Counted from the first letter of the stretch, positions 46,277-57,748 are shown. The stretch: 64,000 nucleotides of DNA from Saccharum officinarum (GCA_020631735.1 CM036215.1:17820346-17884345), one strand, 5' to 3'. A program made the numbers and translations. Notes: generated by a model not told the origin, from the sequence alone.

Positions 46277-47841
46277 TTCTCATGTTCATGGCTTTATCTA
46301 ACAACAATTTTTCTGTTAAATATGTTTACCTTAACAAATATTTTGTTGTTGTAAATGCAGGGGCTGTTCCAAAGAAGATATTAGAAATCATGAATGTGGA
46401 AGGCCTTACTAGAGAGAATGTCGCTAGTCATCTGCAGGTTTGGTTTCTACTCTTATGCTCGATCACTATGCTTGTGTTCCTATCCACTATATTATTGTTA
46501 AAGATATTTGGATAAAACTTGTTTCTTAACAAAATGTTTTTCCTATTTTGTGATTTTAGAAGTACCGAATCTATCTCAGAAAGCTAGGTGATGGCACACT
46601 GAGGAATTCCAATCCATTTGCTGTTGAAACTGAAGCATTGCAGAGAAACATGTATGTCCCCTCCTTCATTGGCTCTTCGAGCTCAAGCAACCATTCTTCG
46701 TCTCGTTCTTGCAGCTCCTATGCGAGTATACTGCGTGGAAAGATTTTGGGATCAAGCAGAGGTATTCCTTTCGAAGATATAGCAAATGATGACATGCTGG
46801 CTCCTTCTGGTCATTTACCATTGCAGTCTCCTGAGTTGGTAAAACAACCTTTGGTTCAGCTTCAATCATGTTCTGCTGGCCGATTTAACGAGGTTGCTAG
46901 GGAAGTTCACCAATTTTCAGGACCTAGCAACTCCTCGAAAGCTGTTGTGCCATCAAAGTTTTCTTATCTTGGTCATAATGTTGGAAAGCCTGAAGATCCT
47001 ACGCAGGGTAACATTTTCAAGATCAACCAGTTGTCTAGACTTGCACGCTCCTCTAGACAGATTCCAACTTTCGAAAATGAGTATCAGAAGAAAATCACAG
47101 GAATCATGGGGAAAGCCGTACCAGTGGTAGGTTTTAGAGAGCAAGTGGCACCATTTAGCTTTGGAAACGACACACACTCTACATTGACACCGATTAGCAA
47201 TTCTGCTTTGGCTAGTTCTTCAAGCACTAGACCTGACCTTCAGATAGACAATTCTGCAATGCTGACCCAGGTGCTGAATGGCGTTGGTGCAAGTGACAAC
47301 CACCATGATGGTAGCACCGTTAATCATCAAGCTGTTAGTGACCAAGTGAATAACATCAATGAATTCCTCATGGGAACAAGTGAGGCACAGAATGTGGAGA
47401 GTGATGACTTGGATGATTTCCTCGCTTCCTTGGTTAATCAAGTAAGATCCTTTCTCCTCCTTTATATGCATAAAATCTGTCTCTGTCCTTATTTTCATTT
47501 TATTCCATTTCGTATTTTTGTGCAAAAGTAAATTAACACATTAGGAATTTACCTAAATAATGTTGGTTTAATTACTTCTAGTTAAATAAAAAATACTTAT
47601 AGTTGTTAGTACTCAGTGCGTTGCTAAGATTCATTATGCTTGTTCATCCATAACCCGACCATAAGACATGTTCAATTGCTACCTTATTTTAAATTTACCC
47701 TGTCTAGACTAAGGATTTGCATGTGGAATTGATGACTACTGCTTATATGATGTTTATCTAACTGAACCTGTTTTCTTTCAGCAGGATTTCGTGAACAATG
47801 GTGATTCTTTGATTGACAGGGACTGGGAATTTGCCCCTTGA

Positions 47842-48310
47842 CTCTAGAAGAGAGATGTTTCTGCATCACCTAGCTACTGACCAGTTCATGGTTCTCGCAT
47901 GTTGTATGTGCAAATTTGCACTGTTTGTAATAGGCTAGCTAGGAGCAGGCCATCTTGGATGGAATCCCCATGTTTCTCTAGTGTAGTCATGCTGGTTCTC
48001 TTTTGTATCAGCTGTAGCTTTTAACCTATGGTCTTAAGTTTGGCGGGAGGTGTGGATGTGCCACCCCTGCCAACCCCCGATTTATGTGTTCCTCTTCGGC
48101 TTGAATTTGGATGGTTATTTTTATTTTTATATAAAACAAACTAGCCCCTCTTAGGGGTCCTTTTTTAAGTTGTGATCATAGACAAAGTTATGTAAGAAAG
48201 ATCCAGTTTTCATGTATGTTTTAGCTATGTAGTGGTATGATTTTCCTGAACCATTTGAACTGTTGTATTTCATCTGTTTTTGAATCAATGAAATGCTGCT
48301 ATTTCTTGAA
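47842..48310 (+). other. 3' UTR region of the response regulator
   Basis: Moderately AT-rich sequence after the TGA; TCAATGAAATG at about 48286 is a possible poly(A) signal. The limits are an estimate. Confidence 0.35.
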
Positions 48311-49588
48311 ATTAGATTGATAGCCCATATCTTTTTTTATGGAACACTAGAACAGACAGAATAAGTGAGACATAGTGCCATTGTTCATTACTATATTCGG
48401 AGCCAAATAGAAGTAGTGTAGGACATGAAGGAACCTTCAATTCATAATCCATGTACGCCTGGTCGAATCGAACAGTTCTTGATGCTCATGACTTATTGAC
48501 AGATCACCTTATGTCATCATAAATGGTGCTCCCTCATGAAGTTGTTTGCATCATATCCTGATTGTAGTGATCTATTCATCCCTGTGATCTCAACTTGTTG
48601 TCTCCATTACTCTCATACTAGGTGAATTCTCCCCGCGTTGTTGCGGGAATATATGTAGAGAAATTTTATATTACATTGAAAAAAATCAAATGTATAGCAC
48701 CGTACGATCATTTAGGTTCGTGATGTTGAAGCGTTGTGTTTTTATAGTTAGAAATAGTGGGTAGCCATGCAAATAGCTAAGGTTTCAAATGTACATTGGC
48801 TGAAGTGACATCGAAATATAATTAGCTATTACAGACACTCAAACTATATTAAGCACTACATCTAAGATATTTACCCATTACACGCGCTCAAACTATATCA
48901 GGCCAATTGCAGAAATCGTGGATGCATCTTCTTCATTGACTGATTAATATATGCCAAATAGATAATTTTTTGCATCATTTCTACTTCAAACAGCAACCCA
49001 CTATGATTAGTTTACTTCATTACTTGAAACTGGTTGTAGCAAGAAGATGAAGAAACTCTGATTGAAATCCTGCACATAATTTAAGGGAACCATTTATAGA
49101 TGAGGGGAGAGTGACAAAGAACCTGCCTAGTAGATGTGGGCATCGTTGTCTAGTGCATGCAGGGAGCACGGTGTTTGCTTTCAGAGAATCACCACCTGCA
49201 GTATCAGTGCGCTTCCGGCAGGAAAGGAAAGAGCGTGCGTGAGCTAGTGTTGTTGAAGCTGCACAATATATATGACCAGCCATTTCTCCCACACCGTTTC
49301 GGCTAATCAATATGCCATCCTCCACATTCCGCCAGTTACAATTTTGGAGGAGTCAATGCTTGCGTTGGCTGCTGATTATCTTGCCATGATTATTTGAATG
49401 AGTTATTGAAAGAACAGGTGTGCAAGTGGAGAAATGGCAAAGGTAGTTATGCAGCAAACCGAGACGTTGATGGGTCAGTGGGAACTATTCTCAATTCTGT
49501 GTTAGGCGAGCGGAGTGGCACCTGTTGGAGGAAGGAACGCATGCACATTATCTCAGGTCATTATGGCCAGATTTATTATTAAAATTAC
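48311..49588. other. Intergenic stretch without a gene
   Basis: At 48620-48660 there is a CCCCGCGTTGTTGCGGG phrase typical of a very common plant repeat end. The rest shows no element boundary or coding signal I trust. Confidence 0.45.
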
Positions 49589-50774
49589 GGAACAGCTAGC
49601 AGCCGGACGTCCGGCACCAGGACGTGTCCGGACGCAGCTCCCAGCTTATGATTCCACCCGTCCGATGAAACCGGCCCGCAATAGAAAAACGATTTGAACG
49701 AGAACATTTGTCCCCGCGTAATGGATCACTTGCGGCAGCCCGTCCCCACTGTGCCGCCAACCCCCACCGCACTGCGTCTTCCGCCGCGCCCCGTTCACCT
49801 CCGTGCCCGTCTCTGTCCCGCCCCATGCCTAACGTGCCCCCGATGTCGTGCACACATATGCAACATCTAGATCTACTTTTAAAATATCCAGATGCCCTCT
49901 TGCAACATACAAAAGAATACAGATGAAACACTTGAAAACATGTGTCTGTAACACTTGCAAAAAAGACCTTAAAACACTTGAAAACCATTGCAAAACATAC
50001 GCAACATACAGATAAAATAGTGCAAGATATGTGTGAAACATACGTAACATCATGAAATATTGGGAACAGATGCTTGCAACATACCTCTAAAACACTTGCA
50101 ACATATACAACATCCCGATCTACTTTTACGGTATCCTGATGAGTGACATCCAGATGACACATCTAAAACACTTGAAACATACACTTGCAACATGCACTTT
50201 CAGCACAATGTCATCTTGCTGCTTGGACGAATGGACGCTCGTCGTTGTGGAGCTCGACGCCAGCATGGAGGTCGGCGGCGACACATGTGGCTTGCAACAT
50301 ATCTAATCTTCATGGTCCTTTTCAAGGGCAAATAATGTTGGGGACAAAGAGACACTATAGTACAGATAAGATGTCGTTAGGCATATACATGTGGTAATGA
50401 TATATCACGGGCGTTCGACGCGGTCAGACGCTCCCACCCACACGCTCGCTCGGTCGGACGCTCCCCACCCACTCGCTCGCTCACATGAATCCCATCTCTT
50501 CACTTCTTCCTCCTCGCTCGCCACGCCTCTCCATTCCCGTTCGCCTCACGCACCTCCACCCCCTCGCTGCTCGCTCTCCCGCGCGCATCGTCGGGATGGC
50601 CCACACCATGCGCCGTGCCCTAGCGAGCTCGCTACGCGTCCGCGACGCGTCGTGCTTCCTTCCCCCTTCTCCCCTCGCGCGCACCGCGTCCTCCCACACA
50701 CCTCCGTTTCCTCTGCGACCCGGCTCTGGTACCTCACCGGAGATGAGGGTGACGGTGGTGGCTCCGACGAGGTA

Positions 50775-50905
50775 GGTGGCGGAGGGATCTAGATCTGGAG
50801 CCTCCTCTCCTCCCTTCCTCTCTCTTGATCTGGATCTTCTCTCCTCCCTTCCTCTCTCTTGATCTGGATCTCCTCTCCTCCCTTCCTCTCTCTAGATCCG
50901 GATCT
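50775..50905 (+). repeat. Three tandem CT-rich units of about 41 bp
   Basis: The phrase TCTCCTCCCTTCCTCTCTCT followed by (T/A)GATC(T/C)GGATCT occurs three times in a row. It is a low-complexity polypyrimidine array inside the inverted-repeat element. Open frames here are artefacts of composition. Confidence 0.75.
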
Positions 50906-51149
50906 GAGATTTTCCCCCTCCCTCCTCCTCCCCCCTCCACCACCTCCTCCTCCCCCTCTGGATCTAAGGTTTTGATGGCGGCTAGGGTTTGTGGTGAGTC
51001 AGATCTAAGCTACATGCAACAGATGATGTGAAATGTTTGCATGATTCTCTGATGTTGCAGTTCTTTTTGAGATGTTTCAATAGTTTTCCCCCTTGTTTGC
51101 AGCATCATCCCCCATGTTTCGCGATGTTTTATTAGTATCACTTCTGATG

Positions 51150-51500
51150 TTGTAGTAACTTCTTCTCCTTTATTGCAGTAGCTTCTTCTCTTCGTTGCAG
51201 TAGCTTCTTCTCCTTGTTTGCAACAGCTTTTCTTCTCCTTTTTGTTGTAATAGCTTTTTCTCCTTTGTTGCAGTAGCTTCTCCTTGTTACACTAGGTTCT
51301 TCTTCTTTTGTTGCAGAAGCTTTCTTCTCCTTGTTGCAGCAGCTTCTCCTTGTTCCTTTAGTTGTTTTTCGATGTTTCAACAGTTTTTTTGGTTTTGTTT
51401 CACCAGTTTTTTCTACTTGTTTCATTACGTGTTTTCCCGATATTTCAACAGTTTTTTTCATTTGTTTCACCAGTTCTCTCCTGTTTGTTTTATTAGGAGT
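51150..51500 (+). repeat. Degenerate TTGCAGTAGCTTCTTCTCC array
   Basis: Short, imperfect repeats of TTGCAGTAGCTTCTTCTCC and later GTTTCA-CAGTTTTTT words run for about 350 bp. Its minus strand stays open and would give a Lys-rich peptide, but this is a by-product of the repeat, not a gene. Confidence 0.7.
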
Positions 51501-51918
51501 CCTTTGTTGCAATAGCATTATACCCCTGCTGCACATAGAAGGATGGAGCATGGTGGTGTGCTGGTGGCGGGGCTCCGTGCGGGGGCGGGACGGGGGTTCG
51601 TGGGTTCCGTGTGGGAGCGGGGCGGGGGTCGCATTTTCCGCTTTTATTTTCGTGGGGCGGGGCGGGCTGTTGCGTGCGGGGCGGGACGGGCGGGAGGCGC
51701 TGCGGGGTTGGGGAGCGTTCGGACGCCCCCTGGAGCCGGGCGTCCGGGCGCTAGTAGTTCCCATATACATGGGTCTTCAACGACAAAATGTCTACCGAAG
51801 AGATTTATATGTTATATCGGAGTTCTGGGAAGGCAAAAAAAAAAGCTAGAAGAGCTAGAAGAGGGTAGATAGAGTTTCCTCTCGGGGACGGGGAGCGAAA
51901 CTCTATCGGAGTAAGCTA

Positions 51919-52160
51919 GGGGTGTGTTCACTTCGCGAAAAGTAGTTGAAAAGTTACTGTAGCATCTTTCGTTGTTATTTAGCAAAATTTGTTCAATTAT
52001 GGACTAACTAGGCTCAAAAGATTCGTCCCGACATTTACAGACAAACTATGCAATTAGTTATCTTTTTTACCTATATTTAATGCTCCATGCATACGTCGAA
52101 AGATTTGATGTGATTGGTGGAAGAGAAAATATTTTGGGTTGGGGGGAAGTGAACAAGGCC
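51919..52160. mobile_element. Abundant panicoid MITE-like repeat, copy 2
   Basis: It begins GGGTGTGTTCACTTC and ends GGGGAAGTGAACAAGGCC, with a clear inverted GTTCACTTC core. Inner blocks match copy 1 at 12944-13184: ACTGTAGCA, TTGTTATTTAGCAAA, ACTAGGCTCAAAAGATTCGT and TTTAATGCTCCATGCAT. It ends 15 bp from the stop of the lipid-transfer-like pseudogene. Confidence 0.7.
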
Positions 52161-52174
52161 TAGGTAAAAGATAG

Positions 52175-52613
52175 CTACCTCCGGAGGGCAGGAAGGAAGG
52201 TGTTATATTTACTGGTTGTTCTGGAGATAGAGTTCCCTGGGAGGAGGGGACACGTGGCCGGGGCGCCGCAAGCGAGTGGGAGGCCGGCGGCTCGGGAGAC
52301 GTTGAGCGGGAGGCCAAAGGTGTTGGCCGGCGAGGAGGCCGCAGACGCAGGCCACGGCAGCCGGGTCCCTGACCCCGCTGTTCACCTCCGCGCAGCACTT
52401 CTCCGGCGGCTGCCCCAGCGGGCTGCCCGGGGTCACGTACTGCAGGCACTCGGACACCTTGGCTAGTAGGACCGTGCATGCCCCGGCTGGCGCCGGAGCT
52501 GCCGCAGGCGCCTGTTCAGCCCCAGCTGCGAAGGCGAGAACGACGATTAGCCTTAGCACGAGGATGATGAGATGGGCATGCTGGTGGTGGGGATGGGGAC
52601 GCCTCGCAGCATG
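52175..52613 (-). pseudogene. Lipid-transfer-protein-like gene, frameshifted
   Basis: Non-specific lipid transfer proteins are small secreted, eight-cysteine proteins; the GPI-anchored (LTPG/xylogen-like) group works in cuticle and wall. On the minus strand a hydrophobic leader (LIVVLAFAAGA) and an Ala/Pro linker precede CTVLLAKVSECLQYVTPGS, then KCCAEV and CVCGLLAG, the first six Cys of the motif (C-C-CC-CxC). One extra C in a GGCC at about 52321-52324 shifts the frame; in the next frame NTFGLPLNVSRAAGLPLACG, the standard ending, continues to a TAG at 52175. At the 5' end no in-frame ATG exists; an ATG at 52612 lies one frame off, so a second shift is likely. Two shifts make this a pseudogene unless the sequence has errors. 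A GPI signal is not evident. Confidence 0.75.
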
Positions 52614-53138
52614 GCGATTAGTGACTGGTTTCAGCCTTTCAGGTAATTAAGCCGGCCGTCTGGAATGACGGCAACTTTTGCTTATTCATTATTTCCAGAA
52701 GTCAACACATTGAATTACTTTGCTGCTTATGTTACATTGATTGACATGCAGTACTCACCCGATGTGAAGAAGGTTTACCTCCTGGTGAGAGCTGCTGATA
52801 CGGCAGCGGCCGAGGAGCGTGTCTACAATGAGGTGCAAACAAATTATGTATTATTTTTTTTGAAAGGCATGCACATATATTATTGGCCATATATTAAGCA
52901 TGTTTTGGTTCTTCTTTAGGAAAAAACTAGACCAGCTTAGGAGGAATTAGGTGGTATTTTATTTATATTAATAAGAAGAAAATAGGTATCCAAATTCGTC
53001 TTAACGATGACTTAAAACTGGGTCGTCTTGGTACACACCTTGGACCAACTGAGCTAGCTCAGCTTCCTTTTATTTAAGCTGCTTAATACCCCCATGGGCC
53101 TAATTAAGTCGGCGGGCCGGTAATCTCCTTATCACCTA

Positions 53139-53340
53139 CTCTCTCCGTCGCAAAAAGAGTAAAAATTTGTATTTGAACCAAGTCAATATTTATTAACTTT
53201 GACTAAGTTTATAGAAAATAATGTCAATATTTTTGTTTCTAAATAGTTTTACTATGAAAATGACTAATCTATGATGTTATTTATATATATATATATATAT
53301 ATAGTTGGTTTAAAATTATTTGACTCCTCCAAAAGCGACA
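53139..53340. repeat. Partial Stowaway-like sequence with a TA microsatellite
   Basis: CTCTCTCCGTCGCAAAAAGAG resembles a Stowaway end; the inverse end is not clear. A (TA)n run lies at 53282-53303. It sits in a FAR intron. Confidence 0.35.
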
Positions 53341-54109
53341 ATTCCATTCTTTTTAAAGATGTTTGAGTAGTTTGCCCATCGTGCACCATAAAAATATTAT
53401 TTCCTATGTGCAGAAATTGATGTCATTTTAGATTTTGGCATGGTCTCTAAAAGACATCTTTGCTTATCACAACCTCCATCCTAAAATACAATGGAATATA
53501 AGTTTCTTCTATGTTATTATATTAATTTTGACCAAGCTTATAAGAAAAGTATTAAGGCCTAACCATATTAAAGAGGTAAACTACGAAAATATATCTTATA
53601 ATACATCTAGTTATGCTCGTTTGATACTCCAATATTATATATTGTTCTTTTCTATAAACATGGTCATATATATCATATACAATTTGACTTAAGACAAACT
53701 CTGAATCCATTGATAGGATGAGCAGTAATATTTTATATCCATATTTTAGTACAAAATAATAATTTCTATTAAAAATAAATTCATTCATAACAAATATAAC
53801 TTATGTTTTCATTTAATTTACAAGTTAAATCCAATAATGTTTCATATATAAGTGGCCAAAGATTGAATGCACACTTTTTTAAGGCGACACATGTATTCAT
53901 CGAGAACGGGTCTTACTGTAGTCTTGCTAAGTTCATTGGTATGCGAGGGAAATTTTATATATATCAGGTGGAGCAGACATTAACTTTGTAATTTAGTACG
54001 TAGTTTGAACTTAAGGTCAATTTCAGAGATGAACATTTTTTTCATTCAATTATCAAAACTTATTGAGTTTGACTGACCCTGATAAAAAGACCTAGATCTC
54101 ACCTACCTA

Positions 54110-54343
54110 CTCCCTCTGTCCCTGAATATCTGTCATTTGCGTTTTCCGAGAAATAACTTTGACTAAATATGTATTAAAAATATTAATATTTATAGTACAT
54201 AAATAGTATGATTGGAAAGATCTTTAAGTCTAGTTTTTTAATAAATTTATTTGGAGATACAAATGTTGCACACATTTTCTATAAATCAAGTCAAAATTGT
54301 GGCATGCACACCAACGACAACAAATATAAAGGGACGGAGGGAG
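54110..54343. mobile_element. Stowaway MITE in a FAR pseudogene intron
   Basis: It begins CTCCCTCTGTCCCTGAATA and ends AAAGGGACGGAGGGAG, the classic Stowaway terminal sequence (CTCCCTCCGTCCC), flanked by TA on both sides (54108-54109 and 54344-54345). It is 234 bp and non-coding. Confidence 0.85.
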
Positions 54344-56299
54344 TATATTTGTGTGATTTTAATAATAACTTTAGAACTGAAATCCATCTGTTGACTAAAA
54401 AATAATGACCTTTATTAGTTGACTGGGATATAGATCTAATTAAGCACACAAAAACAAAAAATGATCAAGAACTACTTTTCAAGGTCTGTTTTCTTTAGGT
54501 TGTAGGGAATGAATTATTTGGCACCCTGCGAGAAAAGTATGGGTGCAGTTTTCATAGTTTCACCAAAGAAAAGATATCACCTTTAGCCGGTGATATAATC
54601 GATGAGAATTTAGGGCTTGAGAGCTCCAAGATATTGGAATTGTCAAAGGAGATTGGCATCATAGTCAATGGAGCTGCAACAACAAATTTTTAAGAAAGGT
54701 ATTCTTCATCCATGTTGTACAATACTCAAAGAAACAAAACAAAAATGAACTGGGCCGGGTCACGTGACTAATGAACATGCATGTGTGCAGATATGATGTT
54801 GCCTTGGCATCCAATGTGTTGGGCACAAAATACGTTTGTAAATTTGCGAACAAGTGCTGTAATCTGAAAATGCTGCTTCATGTTTCCACTGGTGCGTAAT
54901 CCTGATAAATATATACTGATATCATTGCTAATGGAATAGCAAATAAATAGGCATTGCCGTTGGATATTCAGTGAGTTAAATTTATTTTTAAATTGACAGC
55001 ATATGTAGCTCGTGAGCAACAAGGGCTTTTATTGGAGAAGCCATTTCAGATTAGCGAAATGATAAAACAAGGTTGCCATTTGGATATCGATGCTGAGTTA
55101 AAGTTGGTAGATTCTATCAAGGCAGAGCTTATGCACTCAAGTGGTAACTCAGAGCGGTTAGAGAAGAAAACCATGAAGAAACTTGGATTGAAGAGGTTCC
55201 AACATAATTCCACATCGAACTTATACAATGCAAGAATATATGTGCATGTGGCATGCCGTTGGTATTTAACACATGAAACTGGTCTTTTATGAAGGGCTAG
55301 ACACTTTGGATGGGCGAACACATAGGTGTTCACGAAGGCTATGGGTGAGATGCTTCTTGAGCACTTCAGGGGTGACCTTCCAGTTGTAGTTGTTCGTCCC
55401 AGTATGGTAACCAGCATTTACCATGACCCGTTGCCTGGCTGCCTGGCGGAGCCTCATGGAGGCCAAACTGGGTCATGGCCCCCACTTGCCTCTACTGGTA
55501 GTTCTATATCCTCTCTTTGTTACTCTAAGTAGCTAGTATATTCTATAGAAAAGCTGTTGCATTCAATGTGAAAACAGGTTCAGCTAATGGAAAGTGAAGG
55601 AGAAACACAATTTGCTACGCTTGATAATTTTGACAGACTTGATAACTGATATATGGCACAATATGATGCATTTCAACTATACTCGTATTGAACAATTTGG
55701 CCCCGGCTGGTTAGAAGGGACTAGGTATATATGCTAATTGTACACTGCTTTATTATAAGTGGTTTATAAATCTTATAAATATAATTAAGACGGTAAACTA
55801 GTTGACATGTAATGGAAAACACTTTTTATGTACTATAGGACAATTGATACTATAATAGCCGCTTACGCCAAGCAAACCATTCCACGTTTTATTGGCCATG
55901 GTGATGTCATCCTTAATGTGGTAAGAATATAAAAGAATCAACAAAGATATAAAATATTTTTTCATTTTTTATACTAGTATAATAAGAAGCTTAAATATGA
56001 TGACATGTTCGCAGATTCCCGGAGACATGGTGGTGAATGCAATGGTGGCAGCGATGGCCATTCACTGGAATGAGAAAGGCCAAGTTGTCATCCATGTGAC
56101 CTCGTCCCTGCAAAATCCGTTGTCTACCGCTACCACATTGGATATAATGTACCGCTACTTTTCCACTAACCCGCAGATGGGAAAGAATGGGAGGGTCATC
56201 AAAGCTAAAAGGTTACTCTTAACCTACAAATTTGAATGCTTTCGAACTTACATGTTTCTTAAGTACTGTTGACACTTCTTAACATCACTCGTGTTAGGT

Positions 56300-57748
56300 T
56301 GTCATTCCCAACATGACACCAAGAGTGTGGTTGTATTATACTCATGTCATTTAACTAAATAAAGATATTATAGTATATATCTGCAAGCGCACAGATAAAT
56401 ACACCCATTATAGCATTTCACTCAGGTTTTACTAAGTATCGTTATTTATAATTTTACCAAGGAAACGAAAATCGAAACGAGACTATATAAATAGTTACAA
56501 TGGCAGTAGAGATAATCATTTGCACTTACCCAATAATAAATATCAAAACAACTAATCACTTGTCATGAAAGGGGTAAGACAAATAAGATAAATGGTAAAT
56601 GATAATCATGGGTATTCCAGAGACAAGAGGGAGTTAACATTATTCAAGTCAAGTAGTCATGGAGATTAATTTAGAGATGTAAATCATAAGTATTTCTTAT
56701 TCAATCAGTCTATTAATCAATCTAGCTATACACATTCATCTATGATATAATTAACATGTCATCTATGAATAAGGAACATTACTGAGAGAAAAGTCAAGAA
56801 CAGAGTAATGATCTCTTCCCTGTAACCGCGTTCTACTAAGTTCTATACTTGAGGAGTGGACTACAAAGGACTCAACAGTAATGTCACACCCGCGATCTAC
56901 CACATGACCCGAAGCATAAAGTGCATTCGCAGATAAGCATAATCTAAGCACCACGCCTACAATATGCCAGCCACTCAATCCTATCTAGAATTGGATCAAG
57001 CTTTCTATGAACATATTCATAAACTCTCTACTAATCATATTCATATCAAGATGTAGAACAAGAATAATCTCAGGAACAGAATAAAGTTGAAATATAGAAA
57101 TATATTGAAGTAGCATAAAGTCGAATGATGATTACAATGAAATTACCAAGTCTCCGACGAACTATCCTGATCCCAAGCAGTTGCTTGCCTCTACTTGAAT
57201 CAATCTAGACTAAACTCTAAACTTGAACTAGAACTCTAAGTCTCTTTCTCTCTGGAAACCCTAACTTCTGGCCTTGCCTTCACAAATGAGGAAGAGATGA
57301 TCTAATTCTTCAACTGATTTCTTGAGAGGAGATCCTGTGGGCTGTTTATATAGCCCAGGGCGTGGAACCGCAGCCCTTGGATCAAACCGACCTTGCATCC
57401 TTAGAGGCGGTATAGGTAGCTTGCAAGAGAAGGAGCCGAGGCGGCGCAGGGGAGGGCCAGTCAGCCCCACCTGGCGGCGGGTTGGCTCGTGTCGCCTCGT
57501 GGAGTCGGTTTAGGTCTTCTAGAATCCCTATCCGCATCCGTGACGTGGAGATTAGGTCGATTGCTTCGGTTTCTTCCTTTGGAAGGAGGATCAATTCTGT
57601 ATTATACAGCGTAGCCCCTAAAAAACACAGAATTACCAAAACTCATGGAATTTGTTAGTTTAAACCTCTAAACCTACTGTGGTGATCCTTTTTATCATTT
57701 ATTCCTCTTATGTTTACGGTTTAAAATGATAGTTAATTACCGTCAACA
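56300..57748 (-). mobile_element. 3' LTR of an Athila-like Gypsy element
   Basis: On the minus strand it runs from TGTTGACGG at 57748 to GGGAATGACA at 56300 (TG...CA). A TATA box (TATATAAA on the minus strand) lies at 57345-57352. The adjoining internal sequence at 57749-57770 reads AGCTTGGTGGAGT, a plausible purine-rich priming site. The internal region lies to the right, so the element runs right to left. Its 5' LTR is not in the window, so target duplications cannot be checked. Confidence 0.55.

Larger units (their letters stand above)
43727..47841 (+). pseudogene. Type-B response regulator lacking its phosphoacceptor exon
   Basis: Type-B regulators are nuclear transcription factors of cytokinin signalling: receiver domain, GARP/Myb DNA-binding domain, activation tail. 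The ATG at 43727 gives MDADTFPAGLRVLAVDDD and ILERQLK, then a TGA at 43832 with no plausible donor before it. The exon that should carry the phosphorylated Asp is not found in 43835-45714. Reading resumes at 45715 in correct exon form: LSANSETQTIMKGIKHGACD and YLVKPVR (conserved Lys), then the acidic/Lys-rich linker and the GARP domain across exons 45715-46095, 46361-46437 and 46560-47441 (KKQRVQWCGQLHQKF ... [18 protein letters not shown] ... KYRIYLRKL). Exon 47785-47841 ends DSLIDRDWEFAP. All later splice sites are canonical. It is a receiver-less remnant; a shorter protein starting in exon 2 is possible but unproven. Confidence 0.8.
49589..51761. mobile_element. Inverted-repeat-bounded element, includes repeat family copy B
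   Basis: The left end GGAACAGCTAGCAGCCGGAC continues into CGGCACCAGG and the right end is its near inverse; in the inner 26 bp 22 positions match, and the GGAAC outside also matches. That makes a 2.2-kb element with TIRs of about 33 bp. Its left third (49596-50310) matches 8309-9340 in block order. It has no transposase that I recognise. No flanking duplication is obvious. Superfamily undetermined. Confidence 0.55.
52752..56211 (+). pseudogene. Fatty acyl-CoA reductase (FAR, male-sterility-2-like), decayed and truncated
   Basis: FARs make fatty alcohols for waxes and pollen wall. Exon pieces with good splice sites: ends 52832 (PDVKKVYLLVRAAD); 54499-54698 (LAGDII, IIVNGAATTNF); 54791-54891 (ASNVLGTKYV, LLHVST); 55000-55195 (AYVAREQQGLLLEKPF; Y-x-x-x-K region lies next); 55295 onward (FTKAMGEMLLEHFRGDLPVV); 55701-55724; 55839-55920 (DTIIAAYAKQTIPRFIGHG); 56015-56211 (IPGDMVVNAMVAAMA). 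The NAD-binding first exon (TGxTGFLGK) is missing. Two stops fall where the family has Tyr: TAA at 54691 and TAG at 55323. About 260 bp interrupts the exon after DPLPG (55436-55700). The C-terminal exons are absent; retrotransposon sequence starts 88 bp later. Non-functional. Confidence 0.88.

Noticed and set aside
51138..51770. A 210-codon Lys-rich frame on the minus strand
   Set aside because: It is the reverse reading of a degenerate TTGCAG/CTTCTTCTCC repeat array inside a transposon-like element.
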